DNA from: an uncultured Eudoraea sp.
Lineage (GTDB): Bacteria > Bacteroidota > Bacteroidia > Flavobacteriales > Flavobacteriaceae
Assembly (NCBI RefSeq): GCF_947258925.1
Contig: NZ_CAMYKG010000008.1
Coordinates: 1,386-65,385, forward strand
Length of the DNA: 64,000 nt
Direction of reading: 5' to 3'
Shown: positions 53,011-62,593 of the stretch, piece by piece
Numbering within the stretch: the stretch's first letter is position 1
Layout of the letters: the number at the start of each line of letters is the position of its first letter
Position numbers and translations under genes: made by a program
The notes under the pieces: model-generated
Told to the model about the DNA's origin: nothing
Databases searched by the model: none
The model's input: the letters and a program-made list of their open reading frames with translations, nothing else

Positions 53011-54648
53011 ATGTTTAAAAGATTCATTTTTCTTTTCATGATATTGACGGTGGTTTCTGTGAAATCTCAAGAACCGGAATTACCCTATGATTTCAGACAG
53101 CATAATCTTACTGAGTTTAATAGCAATTTATTAAGTCCGGCGTTTTTGTTAGACCGGAATAACCCACAATCTATTGCTATTTGGTCCCGATGGCAATGGC
53201 AGACGATTGATGGCAGCCCTTCAACCTTATTTTTAAATTATTCGCGTAAGATAAATGAGGTATCTGGAATAGGAGGAGGTTATATTCAGCATAATACAGG
53301 TGTTTTTGTAAATCGTGGCGGATTAATAAATTATGCTTACAATTTTGTATTGAGTTCTAAAACTCAAATAACACTTGGTGTAAATGTAATTGGTTTTCAA
53401 CGCGAACTTGCGGAAGATTTTGTTATAAATCCCGATATTGGCTTGCCAATATTTGAAGAACGAAATAGTTTTATTCTTCAGGTTGCGCCCGCAGCTAAAC
53501 TTCAGTTAAATGCTTTCAGTTTTGGCATTGTAATGGAGAATGTGGTGGATAGAAATCTTACATCGAATGAAGGTAAGGCAAGTGCAACAGGATTAATTTA
53601 TATGGGAATGGCCAGTTATGATATACCAATAACCATGTTTGGCGATTCCAATAGTTCTTTTATAAGGCCGAGTTTATACTATAAGCGGTTGCCGGATTTT
53701 GACAATCAGATAGGAATTAACACTTTTTTTTCTACACCTAAGTTCTGGGCACAGGCCGGATATAATAGTTTTTATGGGATTTCTACCGGAATAGGAGGCC
53801 GCTTCTTTAAAAAGTTATCTCTCGGTGCTTTGGTTGAGTTTGGGACCAGTTCTGCACTTAAAGGTGAGGATCCCAGTTTCGAAATTGTGACTGCCTTTGA
53901 TTTTGGACGCCAGGTATTTGAAGCACCTGAAGAAGTTCCTGAAGAAGAAACTCTTGAGGAGACACCGAAAGAAGAAGAATTGGCTAAAGAAGAGGCTTTA
54001 TTGGCAGCTCAAAGAAAACAAGATTCTCTTGATGCCGTTAAAGCAGCTGAATTACTGGTTCTGGAAGAATTACAGCAACAAAAAACAAAAGATTCAATTG
54101 CCGCCGTCAATCAGCAGTTAGAATTAGAAAGAATTAAAGGAGAAGAAGAAAAGAAAAGAAGAGATTCTCTTGATGCCATAAAACGTGCAGAAGCGTTGGC
54201 TGTGTTGAAGGCAAATGAGGAAAAGAAAAGACTGGATTCTCTTGATGCCATAAAACGTGCAGAGGCTTTGGCTGTGTTGAAGGCAAATGAGGAAAAGAAA
54301 AGACAGGATTCTATTGCTAAGGCAATGGAGGAGGAAAAAGCTCCTGAGGTGACTGTTGTTCCGGAAAAAGGTGAAAAATATGAAGAAGTGGCAACTGAAG
54401 ATGGCTTAGAGCCCGGATTTTATTTAGTAGCCAATGTCTTTGGCACGAAGACATATTATGAAGCCTTTATGAAGAAATTATCCGATGAGGGATTAGAACC
54501 TAAATCATTCTATCGGTCTAAGAATAAATATAATTATGTTTATCTGAAGAGGTACAATACAATGCAGGAAGCCAGGAGAGCCAGGGATTCTAAATTTGGA
54601 GGACGCTACACAGAGAAGACCTGGATATTCAGAGTGGTAGGGAAGTAA
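53011..54648 (+). CDS. PorP/SprF-family outer membrane protein with repeat linker and SPOR-like tail
   Basis: The 545-residue protein has a signal peptide (to about residue 20), a PorP/SprF-type beta barrel (about 21-305; YDFRQHNLTEFNSNLLSPAF near the start is typical), an acidic Pro/Glu linker, a charged helical stretch with 24-residue repeats (about 335-450), and a C-terminal module (about 468-545, GFYLVANVFGTKTYYEAFM) resembling a SPOR domain. PorP/SprF proteins belong to type IX secretion and gliding. Ordinary members are about 300 residues, so the tail is unusual and would reach into the periplasm to bind peptidoglycan. Confidence 0.85.
   Translation: MFKRFIFLFMILTVVSVKSQEPELPYDFRQHNLTEFNSNLLSPAFLLDRNNPQSIAIWSRWQWQTIDGSPSTLFLNYSRKINEVSGIGGGYIQHNTGVFVNRGGLINYAYNFVLSSKTQITLGVNVIGFQRELAEDFVINPDIGLPIFEERNSFILQVAPAAKLQLNAFSFGIVMENVVDRNLTSNEGKASATGLIYMGMASYDIPITMFGDSNSSFIRPSLYYKRLPDFDNQIGINTFFSTPKFWAQAGYNSFYGISTGIGGRFFKKLSLGALVEFGTSSALKGEDPSFEIVTAFDFGRQVFEAPEEVPEEETLEETPKEEELAKEEALLAAQRKQDSLDAVKAAELLVLEELQQQKTKDSIAAVNQQLELERIKGEEEKKRRDSLDAIKRAEALAVLKANEEKKRLDSLDAIKRAEALAVLKANEEKKRQDSIAKAMEEEKAPEVTVVPEKGEKYEEVATEDGLEPGFYLVANVFGTKTYYEAFMKKLSDEGLEPKSFYRSKNKYNYVYLKRYNTMQEARRARDSKFGGRYTEKTWIFRVVGK
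54163..54318 (+). repeat. 72-bp tandem repeat inside the PorP/SprF-like gene
   Basis: Two copies of a 72-base unit (54163-54234 and 54235-54306) differ at only three positions; a third copy starts at 54307 and decays within about 12 bases. Each unit encodes 24 residues containing DSLDAIKRAEALAVLKANEE. Older, degenerate copies (KQDSLDAVKAAE) precede them. The high identity points to recent duplication. Confidence 0.92.
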
Positions 54649-54652
54649 GGAA

Positions 54653-55249
54653 TTAATTTTTAAGTTCTTTCTTTAACAATACTTCAAGGTAAGTAACAGT
54701 GTTTATAAGGTATTTCCTGTCATCCGTTATAGTGGCCATCGCCGTTGCCCCCATGATCATGGTGTATAATTGTTTAGCAAATTGCAGCGGCGTAACAGGT
54801 AGTTTTAACTCATTATTCCTCGCTCCATTTTCAAGTACCAAGGCAATTTTTCCTTCAATAGTATGTACTGTTTCATTTGCAGCGGCCTTGAGGAGCGCAT
54901 TATTATAATTGGCATCTACCCCAACATTTAAAACCGGGCAACCTCCCATATCTAATGTGAATACCTCATAATGGCGATAAAAATCAGTTAAAGCAAATAG
55001 TTTATCCATTGCAGTACCTTGTGCATTTAAGACTTCGTCCAGGGCATTGAGAAGTCGTTTGCTGCTAAATTCGAAGGCGGCCAATGCCAGAGCCTCTTTA
55101 TTCTCGAAATTGCCATATAACGCACCTTTAGTCAGACCTGTAGCGTCTGTAAGATCATTCATGCTGGTTGCTATATAGCCCTGTTTGTTAAAAATAGGGG
55201 CTACGGTTTCGATTATGTATGCAGTGGTTCTCTCAGCTTTGGTGGGCAT
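54653..55249 (-). CDS. TetR/AcrR family transcriptional regulator
   Basis: The 198-residue regulator has the N-terminal TetR helix-turn-helix (about 5-55) with ATSMNDLTDATGLTKGALYG and the NKEALALAAFEF helix, followed by a helical ligand and dimer domain. Such proteins usually repress a neighbouring transporter or enzyme gene; the neighbours here are clpB and the PorP/SprF-like gene, neither an obvious target. It is convergent with the PorP/SprF-like gene (four-base gap). Confidence 0.92.
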   Translation of the reverse strand: MPTKAERTTAYIIETVAPIFNKQGYIATSMNDLTDATGLTKGALYGNFENKEALALAAFEFSSKRLLNALDEVLNAQGTAMDKLFALTDFYRHYEVFTLDMGGCPVLNVGVDANYNNALLKAAANETVHTIEGKIALVLENGARNNELKLPVTPLQFAKQLYTMIMGATAMATITDDRKYLINTVTYLEVLLKKELKN

Positions 55250-55308
55250 ATGTTGACAATTTTGTACGAAGATAAAAAATCTATATACTGCATGGTATTT
55301 TAATCTAT

Positions 55309-55346
55309 AAAAAAAATATACCCCTCCGAAAGATCCCGGAAGGGTA
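55309..55346 (-). terminator. Terminator after clpB
   Basis: Read leftward, a ten-base stem with one mismatch (55346-55337 with 55328-55319) encloses an eight-base loop and is followed by a T run (complement of the A run at 55309-55316). It lies 23 bases after the clpB stop. Confidence 0.85.
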
Positions 55347-55368
55347 CATTTTTAAAGCGTTAAAAGAA

Positions 55369-57969
55369 TTAATTAACTAATTCACTTTGATTTCTGAACA
55401 CCAAACCGTCATCAAAAGAATCTATAAGTACAATACTGTCTGCCTTTAGTTTACCACTGAGTAATTCCTTTGAGAGGTTGTTTAATACCTCTTTTTGTAT
55501 GACTCTTTTAATGGGTCTTGCTCCATATTGAGGATCATATCCACGATCTGCAAGATAAGCTATGGCTTCCTTAGTAGCATCAATAGTAATATGCTGTTTA
55601 AGTAACATTTTTTTGAGTTGCTCTAATTGCAGTCCAACTATTAGTGTGATATCTTCTTTATTCAATGGAGTGAACATAATGATATCATCTATCCTGTTCA
55701 GGAATTCTGGCCTGATCGTTTTTCTGAGAAGTCCCAGCACTTCAACTCTGGCAGATTCCATAGCCGAATAAATGTTTTCGGTGGCCTCAAACTTGTCCTG
55801 AATAATATGGCTGCCCATATTACTGGTCATTATAATTATGGTATTCTTAAAGTCAGCAACCCTCCCTTTATTATCTGTTAGTCGTCCTTCATCCAGGACC
55901 TGCAATAATACATTAAATGTATCTGGATGCGCTTTTTCTATCTCATCTAAAAGGATCACGGAATATGGCTTACGGCGAACTGCTTCGGTCAGCTGGCCAC
56001 CCTCATCATAACCAATATATCCGGGAGGAGCTCCAACTAACCTGCTTACCGAATGACGTTCCTGGTATTCACTCATGTCAATTCTGGTGAGGGCATTTTC
56101 ATCATCAAAAAGATAGGCAGCTAAGGTTTTAGCAAGTTCGGTCTTACCCACTCCTGTTGTACCAAGGAAAAGGAATGATCCAATAGGTCGTTTGGCATCC
56201 TGCAGGCCGGCCCGGCTGCGTCTTATGGCATCCGATACAGCCTGAATAGCTTCATCTTGTCCTACGACACGTTTATGTAAGACATCTTCAAGATTCAAAA
56301 GCTTTTCGCGCTCGCTTTGCAGCATTTTGGTTACCGGGATACCGGTCCATTTAGCCACAACTTCAGCAATGTCTTCGGTCGTTACCTCTTCTTTTATAAG
56401 CGTGCCTTTTTTCTGCTCTTCACTTAATTCCTGCTGAAGTGATTCTAATCTTTCGTTGGCTTCTTTAATTTTTCCGTAACGCAATTCGGCCACTTTGCCG
56501 TAATCCCCGTTTCGCTCTGCTCTTTCGGCTTCTTGTTTGAAGTTTTCAATATCCAGTTTTGTTTTCTGAATAGTTTCAATTACCGTTTTTTCACTTTCCC
56601 ACTGGGCAAATATTTCATTTCTATCTTCCTTGACATTGGCCAGCTCAACATTTAAAAGTTTTAACTTGGCATGGTCATCTTCTCTTTTGATTGCTTCTAT
56701 TTCTATTTCCAGTTGCATGATCTTTCTATCCAGAACATCCAGCTCTTCAGGTTTGGAATTGATTTCCATTCTTAACTTGGCTGCAGCCTCATCCATTAAA
56801 TCAATAGCTTTATCCGGTAAAAATCTGTTCGTGATATAACGTTGCGACAATTCAACCGCGGAAATAACAGCCTCGTCCATAATTCTAACTTTATGGTGCG
56901 CCTCATATTTTTCTTTTATTCCCCTTAATATGGAAATTGCACTTTCTGTATCGGGTTCATTTACGATAACCTTTTGAAATCTTCGCTCCAGGGCTTTGTC
57001 CTTTTCAAAGTATTTTTGGTATTCATCCAGGGTTGTCGCCCCGATGGCCCTTAAATCGCCTCTTGCCAAAGCGGGTTTTAGGATGTTTGCGGCATCCATA
57101 GCCCCTTGGCCGCCACCGGCACCAACCAAAGTATGTATTTCGTCAATAAACAGGACTATATCCCCATCAGAGCCGGTAACTTCTTTAATTACAGCCTTTA
57201 GCCGTTCTTCAAATTCCCCTTTATATTTTGCACCGGCAATTAGGGCTCCCATATCCAGAGAATAAATGGTCTTCTCTTTTAAATTTTCAGGGATATCCCC
57301 CTGAACAATTCTATGCGCCAAACCTTCAGCAATTGCTGTTTTACCCGTACCCGGTTCCCCTACCAACATAGGGTTATTCTTTGTCCTTCGTGAAAGAATT
57401 TGGAGGATTCTTCTAATTTCTTCATCGCGGCCAATAACAGGATCGAGCTTCCCTTTATCTGCAAGGTCATTTAAGTTTCTTGCATACTTATTCAATGAAT
57501 TATAAGTTTCTTCCGCACTTTGAGAGGTTACTTTTCCACCTTTTCGCAATTCCTCTATGGCAGCCATAAGTCCTTTTTCCTGGATGCCCTGATCTTTTAG
57601 GATCCTTGAGATTTTGCTTTTAGATTTGAAGAGCGCTACTATTAAATGTTCTATGGAAACATATTCATCTTCCATTTTTCGAGCAATAATATTAGCCTCG
57701 TTTAGTGTTTTGCCGGCTTCTTTGGAAAACATAATTTCTCCACCAGATACCTTTGGTAAACTTTCCAGGTCTTTTTCAAGAATTTGATTAACCAGAGAAA
57801 TATTTACATTCAATTTTTTTAAAATAAATGGAAGCACGTTTTCATCTACCTCAGTTATAGCTTTGTATATATGTTCGTTTTCAATTTGAGGATTCTCCAT
57901 AGCCTGGGCAAGTATTTGAGCCTGCTGTATGGCTTCCTGGGACTTTATAGTAAAATTATTAATATTCAT
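55369..57969 (-). CDS. clpB: ATP-dependent disaggregase ClpB
   Basis: ClpB pulls aggregated proteins apart together with DnaK. The 866-residue protein has the N domain (about 1-145), NBD1 with Walker [14 protein letters not shown] and Walker [15 protein letters not shown], the coiled-coil M domain (about 410-525) and NBD2 with [13 protein letters not shown] and [11 protein letters not shown]. No ClpP-binding tripeptide loop is seen. The full length is typical. Regulation is probably by heat, but I see no CIRCE element and no TAnnTTTG box close upstream. Confidence 0.97.
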   Translation of the reverse strand: MNINNFTIKSQEAIQQAQILAQAMENPQIENEHIYKAITEVDENVLPFILKKLNVNISLVNQILEKDLESLPKVSGGEIMFSKEAGKTLNEANIIARKMEDEYVSIEHLIVALFKSKSKISRILKDQGIQEKGLMAAIEELRKGGKVTSQSAEETYNSLNKYARNLNDLADKGKLDPVIGRDEEIRRILQILSRRTKNNPMLVGEPGTGKTAIAEGLAHRIVQGDIPENLKEKTIYSLDMGALIAGAKYKGEFEERLKAVIKEVTGSDGDIVLFIDEIHTLVGAGGGQGAMDAANILKPALARGDLRAIGATTLDEYQKYFEKDKALERRFQKVIVNEPDTESAISILRGIKEKYEAHHKVRIMDEAVISAVELSQRYITNRFLPDKAIDLMDEAAAKLRMEINSKPEELDVLDRKIMQLEIEIEAIKREDDHAKLKLLNVELANVKEDRNEIFAQWESEKTVIETIQKTKLDIENFKQEAERAERNGDYGKVAELRYGKIKEANERLESLQQELSEEQKKGTLIKEEVTTEDIAEVVAKWTGIPVTKMLQSEREKLLNLEDVLHKRVVGQDEAIQAVSDAIRRSRAGLQDAKRPIGSFLFLGTTGVGKTELAKTLAAYLFDDENALTRIDMSEYQERHSVSRLVGAPPGYIGYDEGGQLTEAVRRKPYSVILLDEIEKAHPDTFNVLLQVLDEGRLTDNKGRVADFKNTIIIMTSNMGSHIIQDKFEATENIYSAMESARVEVLGLLRKTIRPEFLNRIDDIIMFTPLNKEDITLIVGLQLEQLKKMLLKQHITIDATKEAIAYLADRGYDPQYGARPIKRVIQKEVLNNLSKELLSGKLKADSIVLIDSFDDGLVFRNQSELVN

Positions 57970-58125
57970 TTATGTAGAGTTTTCGCGTTAATGTTTAATT
58001 TTGTTTTATAAAGGACAACAATCTTACCACGAAGAATAAACAGACATAATGTCGGTAAAATAGCGTTTTAGCAAGACATTTCGACAGTCCATATACGATT
58101 AAACGTTTAATTATTTAAAGGAAAA

Positions 58126-58521
58126 ATGGGATTATTTAGCAACTTATTCAACAGTAAAAATTCAGATACAAGTGACAAAAAGAACCATCTATCATGGATC
58201 CCTTTAACATCTATAGATCAGTTATCTGACATTGAACAGGAATCTGCGGAAAGGCCTCAGATTATATTTAAACATTCCACAACTTGCGGGATAAGTAGTA
58301 TGGTACTCAGATCCTTTAAAAACTCATATCTACTTGAGCAAAATCAGGCTGATGTTTATTATTTGGATTTGCAGCGATATAGAGCGGTATCTGATGAAGT
58401 AGCAAACAGATTCAAGGTGTACCACCAATCACCGCAATTGCTGATGATAAAGAACGGAATGGTCGTGGTGCATGAATCTCACGGTGGCATTAACGCACTC
58501 GAGCTAACAGACTATATATAA
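58126..58521 (+). CDS. ytxJ: Bacillithiol-system redox protein YtxJ
   Basis: The 131-residue protein has a thioredoxin-like fold with a single active-site cysteine, Cys54, in FKHSTTCGISS, then DVYYLDLQRYRAVSDEVA and QLLMIKNGMVV. This matches YtxJ, a monothiol bacilliredoxin-like protein proposed to remove bacillithiol from mixed disulfides. It suggests that the organism makes bacillithiol; synthesis genes (bshA-C) are not in the window. AAAGGA precedes the ATG. A palindromic terminator follows directly. Confidence 0.9.
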   Translation: MGLFSNLFNSKNSDTSDKKNHLSWIPLTSIDQLSDIEQESAERPQIIFKHSTTCGISSMVLRSFKNSYLLEQNQADVYYLDLQRYRAVSDEVANRFKVYHQSPQLLMIKNGMVVVHESHGGINALELTDYI

Positions 58522-58523
58522 AA

Positions 58524-58545
58524 AAACCCCGAAATTTCGGGGTTT
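58524..58545. terminator. Bidirectional terminator, ytxJ / lipoprotein gene
   Basis: A perfect 22-base palindrome, AAACCCCGAAA with its complement, with an A run on the left (58519-58526) that gives T on the leftward strand. It lies between convergent genes and serves both. Confidence 0.9.
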
Positions 58546-58550
58546 AGATT

Positions 58551-59738
58551 CTAATTAAATTTGTGTCTTATCACAATATCCTTCAATCTGGATTTTAAAT
58601 CTTCTCCGGCATCATAAACCATTTGTTCGTTCGTAGGGAAGGGAACTGCAACCTGATTTAAAAGTGGTACAAGATTGTTATCCAGGGCTCTTCTGTCGCC
58701 ATTGTAATTGGCGTAAACATGCTCAAATACAAATTCACTGCTAAGGGGATAAGTATTCAGTTGTTGCTTCCGCTGTAGATCTATATAGCTTACGTTTCCT
58801 GTAACCTGCGCAGATTTAAGCTGCGTAAATTGATAAAAATTACAACGAACAGTCCTGAATCTGTCAATCTTAATTTCGTTGCCTAGACTGTCTTTAACCA
58901 CACGTCCATCGGCATCCAATAGGGTTTCCACACCATCCTTAATCTGCTTTTCCTTAACTATTTGTTTCTCTTGTATTTGTTCAGGAGAGATATTAATAGC
59001 TCTGAAAGCTACCTGCATTTCATAGTCATAATTTACTTCATCTAACGGATTTGTGTGATATTCAGTCCATTTGTCATTCAATCCATAGGTATTGAAGTTC
59101 AATAATTCTTCTTCCAGCCTTGCAGGTACAATCTGTTCAGTTTCATTCACCATGTTCACTTTAACATAGTCTAACCCGCGGGTATGGGCCTCTTCCATCT
59201 TTTGTTTGCTGTCTGAGTATCCAGGACTTAATTCATTCAAATACTCAAAATCTCGGTATGCATTTCTAAAATCTTCTTTATACCTGGCATTCTGAAGTAA
59301 TTCAGATGCGTTGTTATATAAATAATCTGATAGTTGATCCTTGGAAACAAGGATATCATTATCATAATTGTTAAAGGAAAATTTCGCATACCGGTTTTCC
59401 TCGTAAACCTCCAAAGGTAAAAGGGGCTTTATTTGCTGCTGAATCCTTTTTAGACGGGTATATCCATTGAAGATGGCATCATAGTTTGCCGGGTTACCTT
59501 CTTTCTTCAGATAGGCTATATTTTCCAGCTCCCTTTGTGTATATTTTTGGAAAGCCTCTTCAAGGAGCAACACATAGGGCTGGTTACCTTTTTTTGTTTT
59601 GTTATCCGCAAGATTGCGTATAGCTTTATTTATTGCAGTAGAGTAATTACCCGTGTTTATGGCCTCTTGTGTCTTTTTAACACCTCCACAGGCTATTAAA
59701 AGGACCAAAACTGTAGAATAGAGTATCGCTTTTTTCAT
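58551..59738 (-). CDS. Lipoprotein of unknown function
   Basis: The 395-residue protein has a lipobox (LIAC, about Cys17). The N-terminal third looks like tetratricopeptide-type helices (INTGNYSTAINKAIRNLADN; FRNAYRDFEYLNELSPGY). The middle has a beta-rich region with ISPEQIQEKQIVKEKQIKDG, and the C-terminal part contains FVFEHVYANYNGDRRAL. I know of no name or function. It should sit in the outer membrane, facing the periplasm or the surface. An inverted repeat lies 20 bases upstream of its start. Confidence 0.78.
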   Translation of the reverse strand: MKKAILYSTVLVLLIACGGVKKTQEAINTGNYSTAINKAIRNLADNKTKKGNQPYVLLLEEAFQKYTQRELENIAYLKKEGNPANYDAIFNGYTRLKRIQQQIKPLLPLEVYEENRYAKFSFNNYDNDILVSKDQLSDYLYNNASELLQNARYKEDFRNAYRDFEYLNELSPGYSDSKQKMEEAHTRGLDYVKVNMVNETEQIVPARLEEELLNFNTYGLNDKWTEYHTNPLDEVNYDYEMQVAFRAINISPEQIQEKQIVKEKQIKDGVETLLDADGRVVKDSLGNEIKIDRFRTVRCNFYQFTQLKSAQVTGNVSYIDLQRKQQLNTYPLSSEFVFEHVYANYNGDRRALDNNLVPLLNQVAVPFPTNEQMVYDAGEDLKSRLKDIVIRHKFN

Positions 59739-59757
59739 GATATTATATTTAGGTTTA

Positions 59758-59780
59758 CACAGCTGAATCCAATAGCTGTG
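59758..59780. repeat. Inverted repeat CACAGCT-N9-AGCTGTG upstream of the lipoprotein gene
   Basis: CACAGCT at 59758-59764 and AGCTGTG at 59774-59780 form a perfect seven-base inverted repeat with a nine-base spacer, 20 bases upstream of the leftward lipoprotein start. No T run follows it, so a terminator is less likely than an operator or an mRNA hairpin. Confidence 0.6.
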
Positions 59781-59871
59781 CCAAAACGCTCATAATTCAT
59801 AACGAAAAACGATATATAATCGTATATACTCGGTAAAATGTTCTTATGTGATACTCAAAATGTGGATTATC

Positions 59872-61146
59872 CTATACAGGAGGCAATAATTTTGTTTCTA
59901 CCTTTCCAAATCCAATTCTCACCCCGGAATTCTCACAAAATCCGCTCAGTGTTACCGTATCATAGTCTTGTATAGAAGTCCTTTTCTCTCCATTTTCAAG
60001 GGTGATAGGTTTGGTTCCTTGCCAGGCCAATTCGAGCATAGAGCCATAAGAGTCCGGAGTAGAACCCGAAATGGTGCCACTTCCCATGAGGTCACCACTT
60101 AATACCTTACAGCCATTTGATGTATGATGTGTCAGCTGCTGGGCCATGGTCCAGTACATATACTTAAAATTAGACTTTGTAATAGTTGTGGGAATGCCTC
60201 CCTCCGGAGTTAGTGAGACTTCCAACTGTATGTCAAAGCTATTTTTTCCTTTCTGATATAAATGTGGTAAAGGCTTAGGGTCTTGCTCCGGGCTTTCCAC
60301 CCTAAATGGTTCGAGAGCATCCAAAGTAACTATCCATGGAGAAACAGAAGAGGCGAAATTCTTCGCCATAAATGGACCTAGAGGTACATACTCCCATTTT
60401 TGCATATCTCTGGCACTCCAATCGTTGAATAAAACAAGCCCGAAAATATAGTTTTCTGCCTCGTCAATGGGAATAGATTCTCCCAACTTATTAGCGTCTG
60501 TAGTGATAAAGGCCATTTCTAATTCAAAATCAACCATTTTGGACGGACCAAATTGGGGCGTATCCGCACCTTTTGGCAATGTTTGTCCTTTTGGTCGGTG
60601 AATATTCTTGCCGCTGGGTATTATCGTTGAACTTCTACCATGATAACCTATTGGAATGTGCAACCAGTTTGGTAATAACGCATTTTCCGGATCACGGAAC
60701 ATAGTACCAATATTTGTAGCATGCTCTTTACTCGAGTAGAAATCTGTATAATCTCCAATATGAACCGGAAGTTGCATTTCTATCTCATCCAAAGTAAATA
60801 AAACAATTTTACGGTGTTCCTGATGTTCTTTTAAAGCGGGATTGTCAATGTCAAAAATTTCACTGATCCTATTCCTTACCAAACGCCATGTTTTTTTACC
60901 GTCAGAGATGAAGTCGTTTAACGTATCCTGAAGAAAAATATCATCTGTCAGGGGTATTCCCTGAAAATAACCCAATTGATGGAGGGCTCCCAGATCAATT
61001 GCATGATCTCCAATTCTTGTACCAATGGTTATAACATCTTCTCTTGTGAGAAAAACACCGAAAGGAATATTCTGAATCGGAAAATCAGAATCAGGAGCTA
61101 CAGGAAGCCAGGACTTTTTTGATGGATCATTTGTTTTTGAAGGCAT
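59872..61146 (-). CDS. fahA: Fumarylacetoacetase
   Basis: Fumarylacetoacetase cleaves fumarylacetoacetate to fumarate and acetoacetate, the last step of tyrosine breakdown. The 424-residue protein has an N-terminal SH3-like domain and a C-terminal hydrolase domain with DYTDFYSSKEHATNIG (metal and catalytic His), VDFELEMAFI, LFNDWSARDMQKWEY and TSNGCKVLSGDLMGSG. The length is the same as the animal enzyme. No other tyrosine-degradation genes (hmgA, hppD) are adjacent. It is divergent from glyA. Confidence 0.96.
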   Translation of the reverse strand: MPSKTNDPSKKSWLPVAPDSDFPIQNIPFGVFLTREDVITIGTRIGDHAIDLGALHQLGYFQGIPLTDDIFLQDTLNDFISDGKKTWRLVRNRISEIFDIDNPALKEHQEHRKIVLFTLDEIEMQLPVHIGDYTDFYSSKEHATNIGTMFRDPENALLPNWLHIPIGYHGRSSTIIPSGKNIHRPKGQTLPKGADTPQFGPSKMVDFELEMAFITTDANKLGESIPIDEAENYIFGLVLFNDWSARDMQKWEYVPLGPFMAKNFASSVSPWIVTLDALEPFRVESPEQDPKPLPHLYQKGKNSFDIQLEVSLTPEGGIPTTITKSNFKYMYWTMAQQLTHHTSNGCKVLSGDLMGSGTISGSTPDSYGSMLELAWQGTKPITLENGEKRTSIQDYDTVTLSGFCENSGVRIGFGKVETKLLPPV

Positions 61147-61258
61147 GATATAATTGTTAATTTTTGTTTGATAAATTCCTGATCAAATATATTGTTTTCT
61201 TCTTATTAACGTCTTCTAATTTGTACTTTTACGGCTCATTTAACATAAGAATAAGGTT

Positions 61259-62539
61259 ATGCAACGCGACCAACAAATATTTGAATTAATTGCTGAGGAA
61301 AAAGAACGGCAATTAAATGGAATAGAACTTATTGCTTCCGAAAATTTTACCAGTCCCCAGGTTATGGAAGCTGCGGGATCTGTCCTTACCAACAAATACG
61401 CCGAAGGCTATCCGGGGAAGCGATACTATGGGGGATGTGAAGTAGTTGATAAAGTCGAACAATTAGCCATTGAAAGAGCGAAAGAGTTGTTTGGGGCGGC
61501 ATATGCAAATGTCCAGCCGCATTCAGGTTCACAGGCCAATGCTGCTGTATACCAGGCTTGTTTACAACCCGGGGATACCATTTTAGGTTTTGATCTTTCA
61601 CATGGAGGCCATCTTACTCATGGTTCTCCTGTAAATTTTTCAGGGAAGCTTTATAATCCGGTATTTTATGGGGTGGAAGAAGAAACCGGAGTTCTTAATT
61701 ACGACAAAATAGAGGAAATTGCTAAAAAGGAAAGACCGAAATTGATTATCGCAGGAGCTTCCGCCTATTCGCGCGATATGGACTTTAAAAGATTTCGCGA
61801 AATTGCAGATAGTGTGGATGCACTTTTATTGGCAGATATTGCACATCCGGCAGGTTTAATCGCGAAAGGCATATTAAATGACCCCATACCACATTGTCAT
61901 TTTGTAACTACAACAACACATAAGACCCTTAGAGGTCCCAGAGGGGGGTTAATACTTATGGGAAAAGATTTTGAAAATCCATTCGGAATTAGGTTAAAGA
62001 ATGGAAATCTGAGAAAAATGTCAGCCTTGCTTAATCTGGCGGTATTTCCCGGAAACCAGGGGGGACCTTTAGAGCATATAATTGCCGCCAAAGCGATCGC
62101 CTTCGGTGAAGCGCTAACCGATGAATTTTTACACTACATGCTGCAGGTTAAGAAAAATGCTGCCGCAATGGCTGCGGCATTTGTCGCTAAAGGTTACAAC
62201 CTGATATCAGGAGGAACTGATAATCATATGATGCTAATAGATCTTCGTAATAAGAATATTACCGGAAAAGATGCGGAAAATATTCTGGTGAAAGCAGATA
62301 TCACCGCAAATAAGAATATGGTGCCCTTTGATGATAAGTCACCTTTTATAACATCGGGGATTAGATTTGGAACTGCTGCAATCACCACAAGAGGCCTTAA
62401 AGAAGCTGATATGTTAACCATTGTAGATTTAGTAGATTCGGTTTTGACACATCCTGAAGATGACAAAGTAATACTTAAAGTTAAAGAGGATGTAAATAAA
62501 TTAATGAAAAACCTTCCTTTGTTCAGCAGTGGAAACTAG
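61259..62539 (+). CDS. glyA: Serine hydroxymethyltransferase
   Basis: GlyA interconverts serine and glycine and supplies one-carbon units on tetrahydrofolate. The 426-residue PLP enzyme has [36 protein letters not shown], the PLP lysine Lys222 in [13 protein letters not shown], and the C-terminal [14 protein letters not shown]. Length is normal. A TACTTTTA element near 61224 may be its promoter, with one mismatch to the consensus. Confidence 0.97.
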   Translation: MQRDQQIFELIAEEKERQLNGIELIASENFTSPQVMEAAGSVLTNKYAEGYPGKRYYGGCEVVDKVEQLAIERAKELFGAAYANVQPHSGSQANAAVYQACLQPGDTILGFDLSHGGHLTHGSPVNFSGKLYNPVFYGVEEETGVLNYDKIEEIAKKERPKLIIAGASAYSRDMDFKRFREIADSVDALLLADIAHPAGLIAKGILNDPIPHCHFVTTTTHKTLRGPRGGLILMGKDFENPFGIRLKNGNLRKMSALLNLAVFPGNQGGPLEHIIAAKAIAFGEALTDEFLHYMLQVKKNAAAMAAAFVAKGYNLISGGTDNHMMLIDLRNKNITGKDAENILVKADITANKNMVPFDDKSPFITSGIRFGTAAITTRGLKEADMLTIVDLVDSVLTHPEDDKVILKVKEDVNKLMKNLPLFSSGN

Positions 62540-62593
62540 TAGAAGGCGATTAATCGAGGACCGATAGCCCTATTTATTGATTTTTCATTTTAA

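Noticed and set aside
62547-62556. Palindrome CGATTAATCG after glyA
   Set aside because: Ten bases long without loop, T run or repetition elsewhere in the window; not enough for an operator or terminator.
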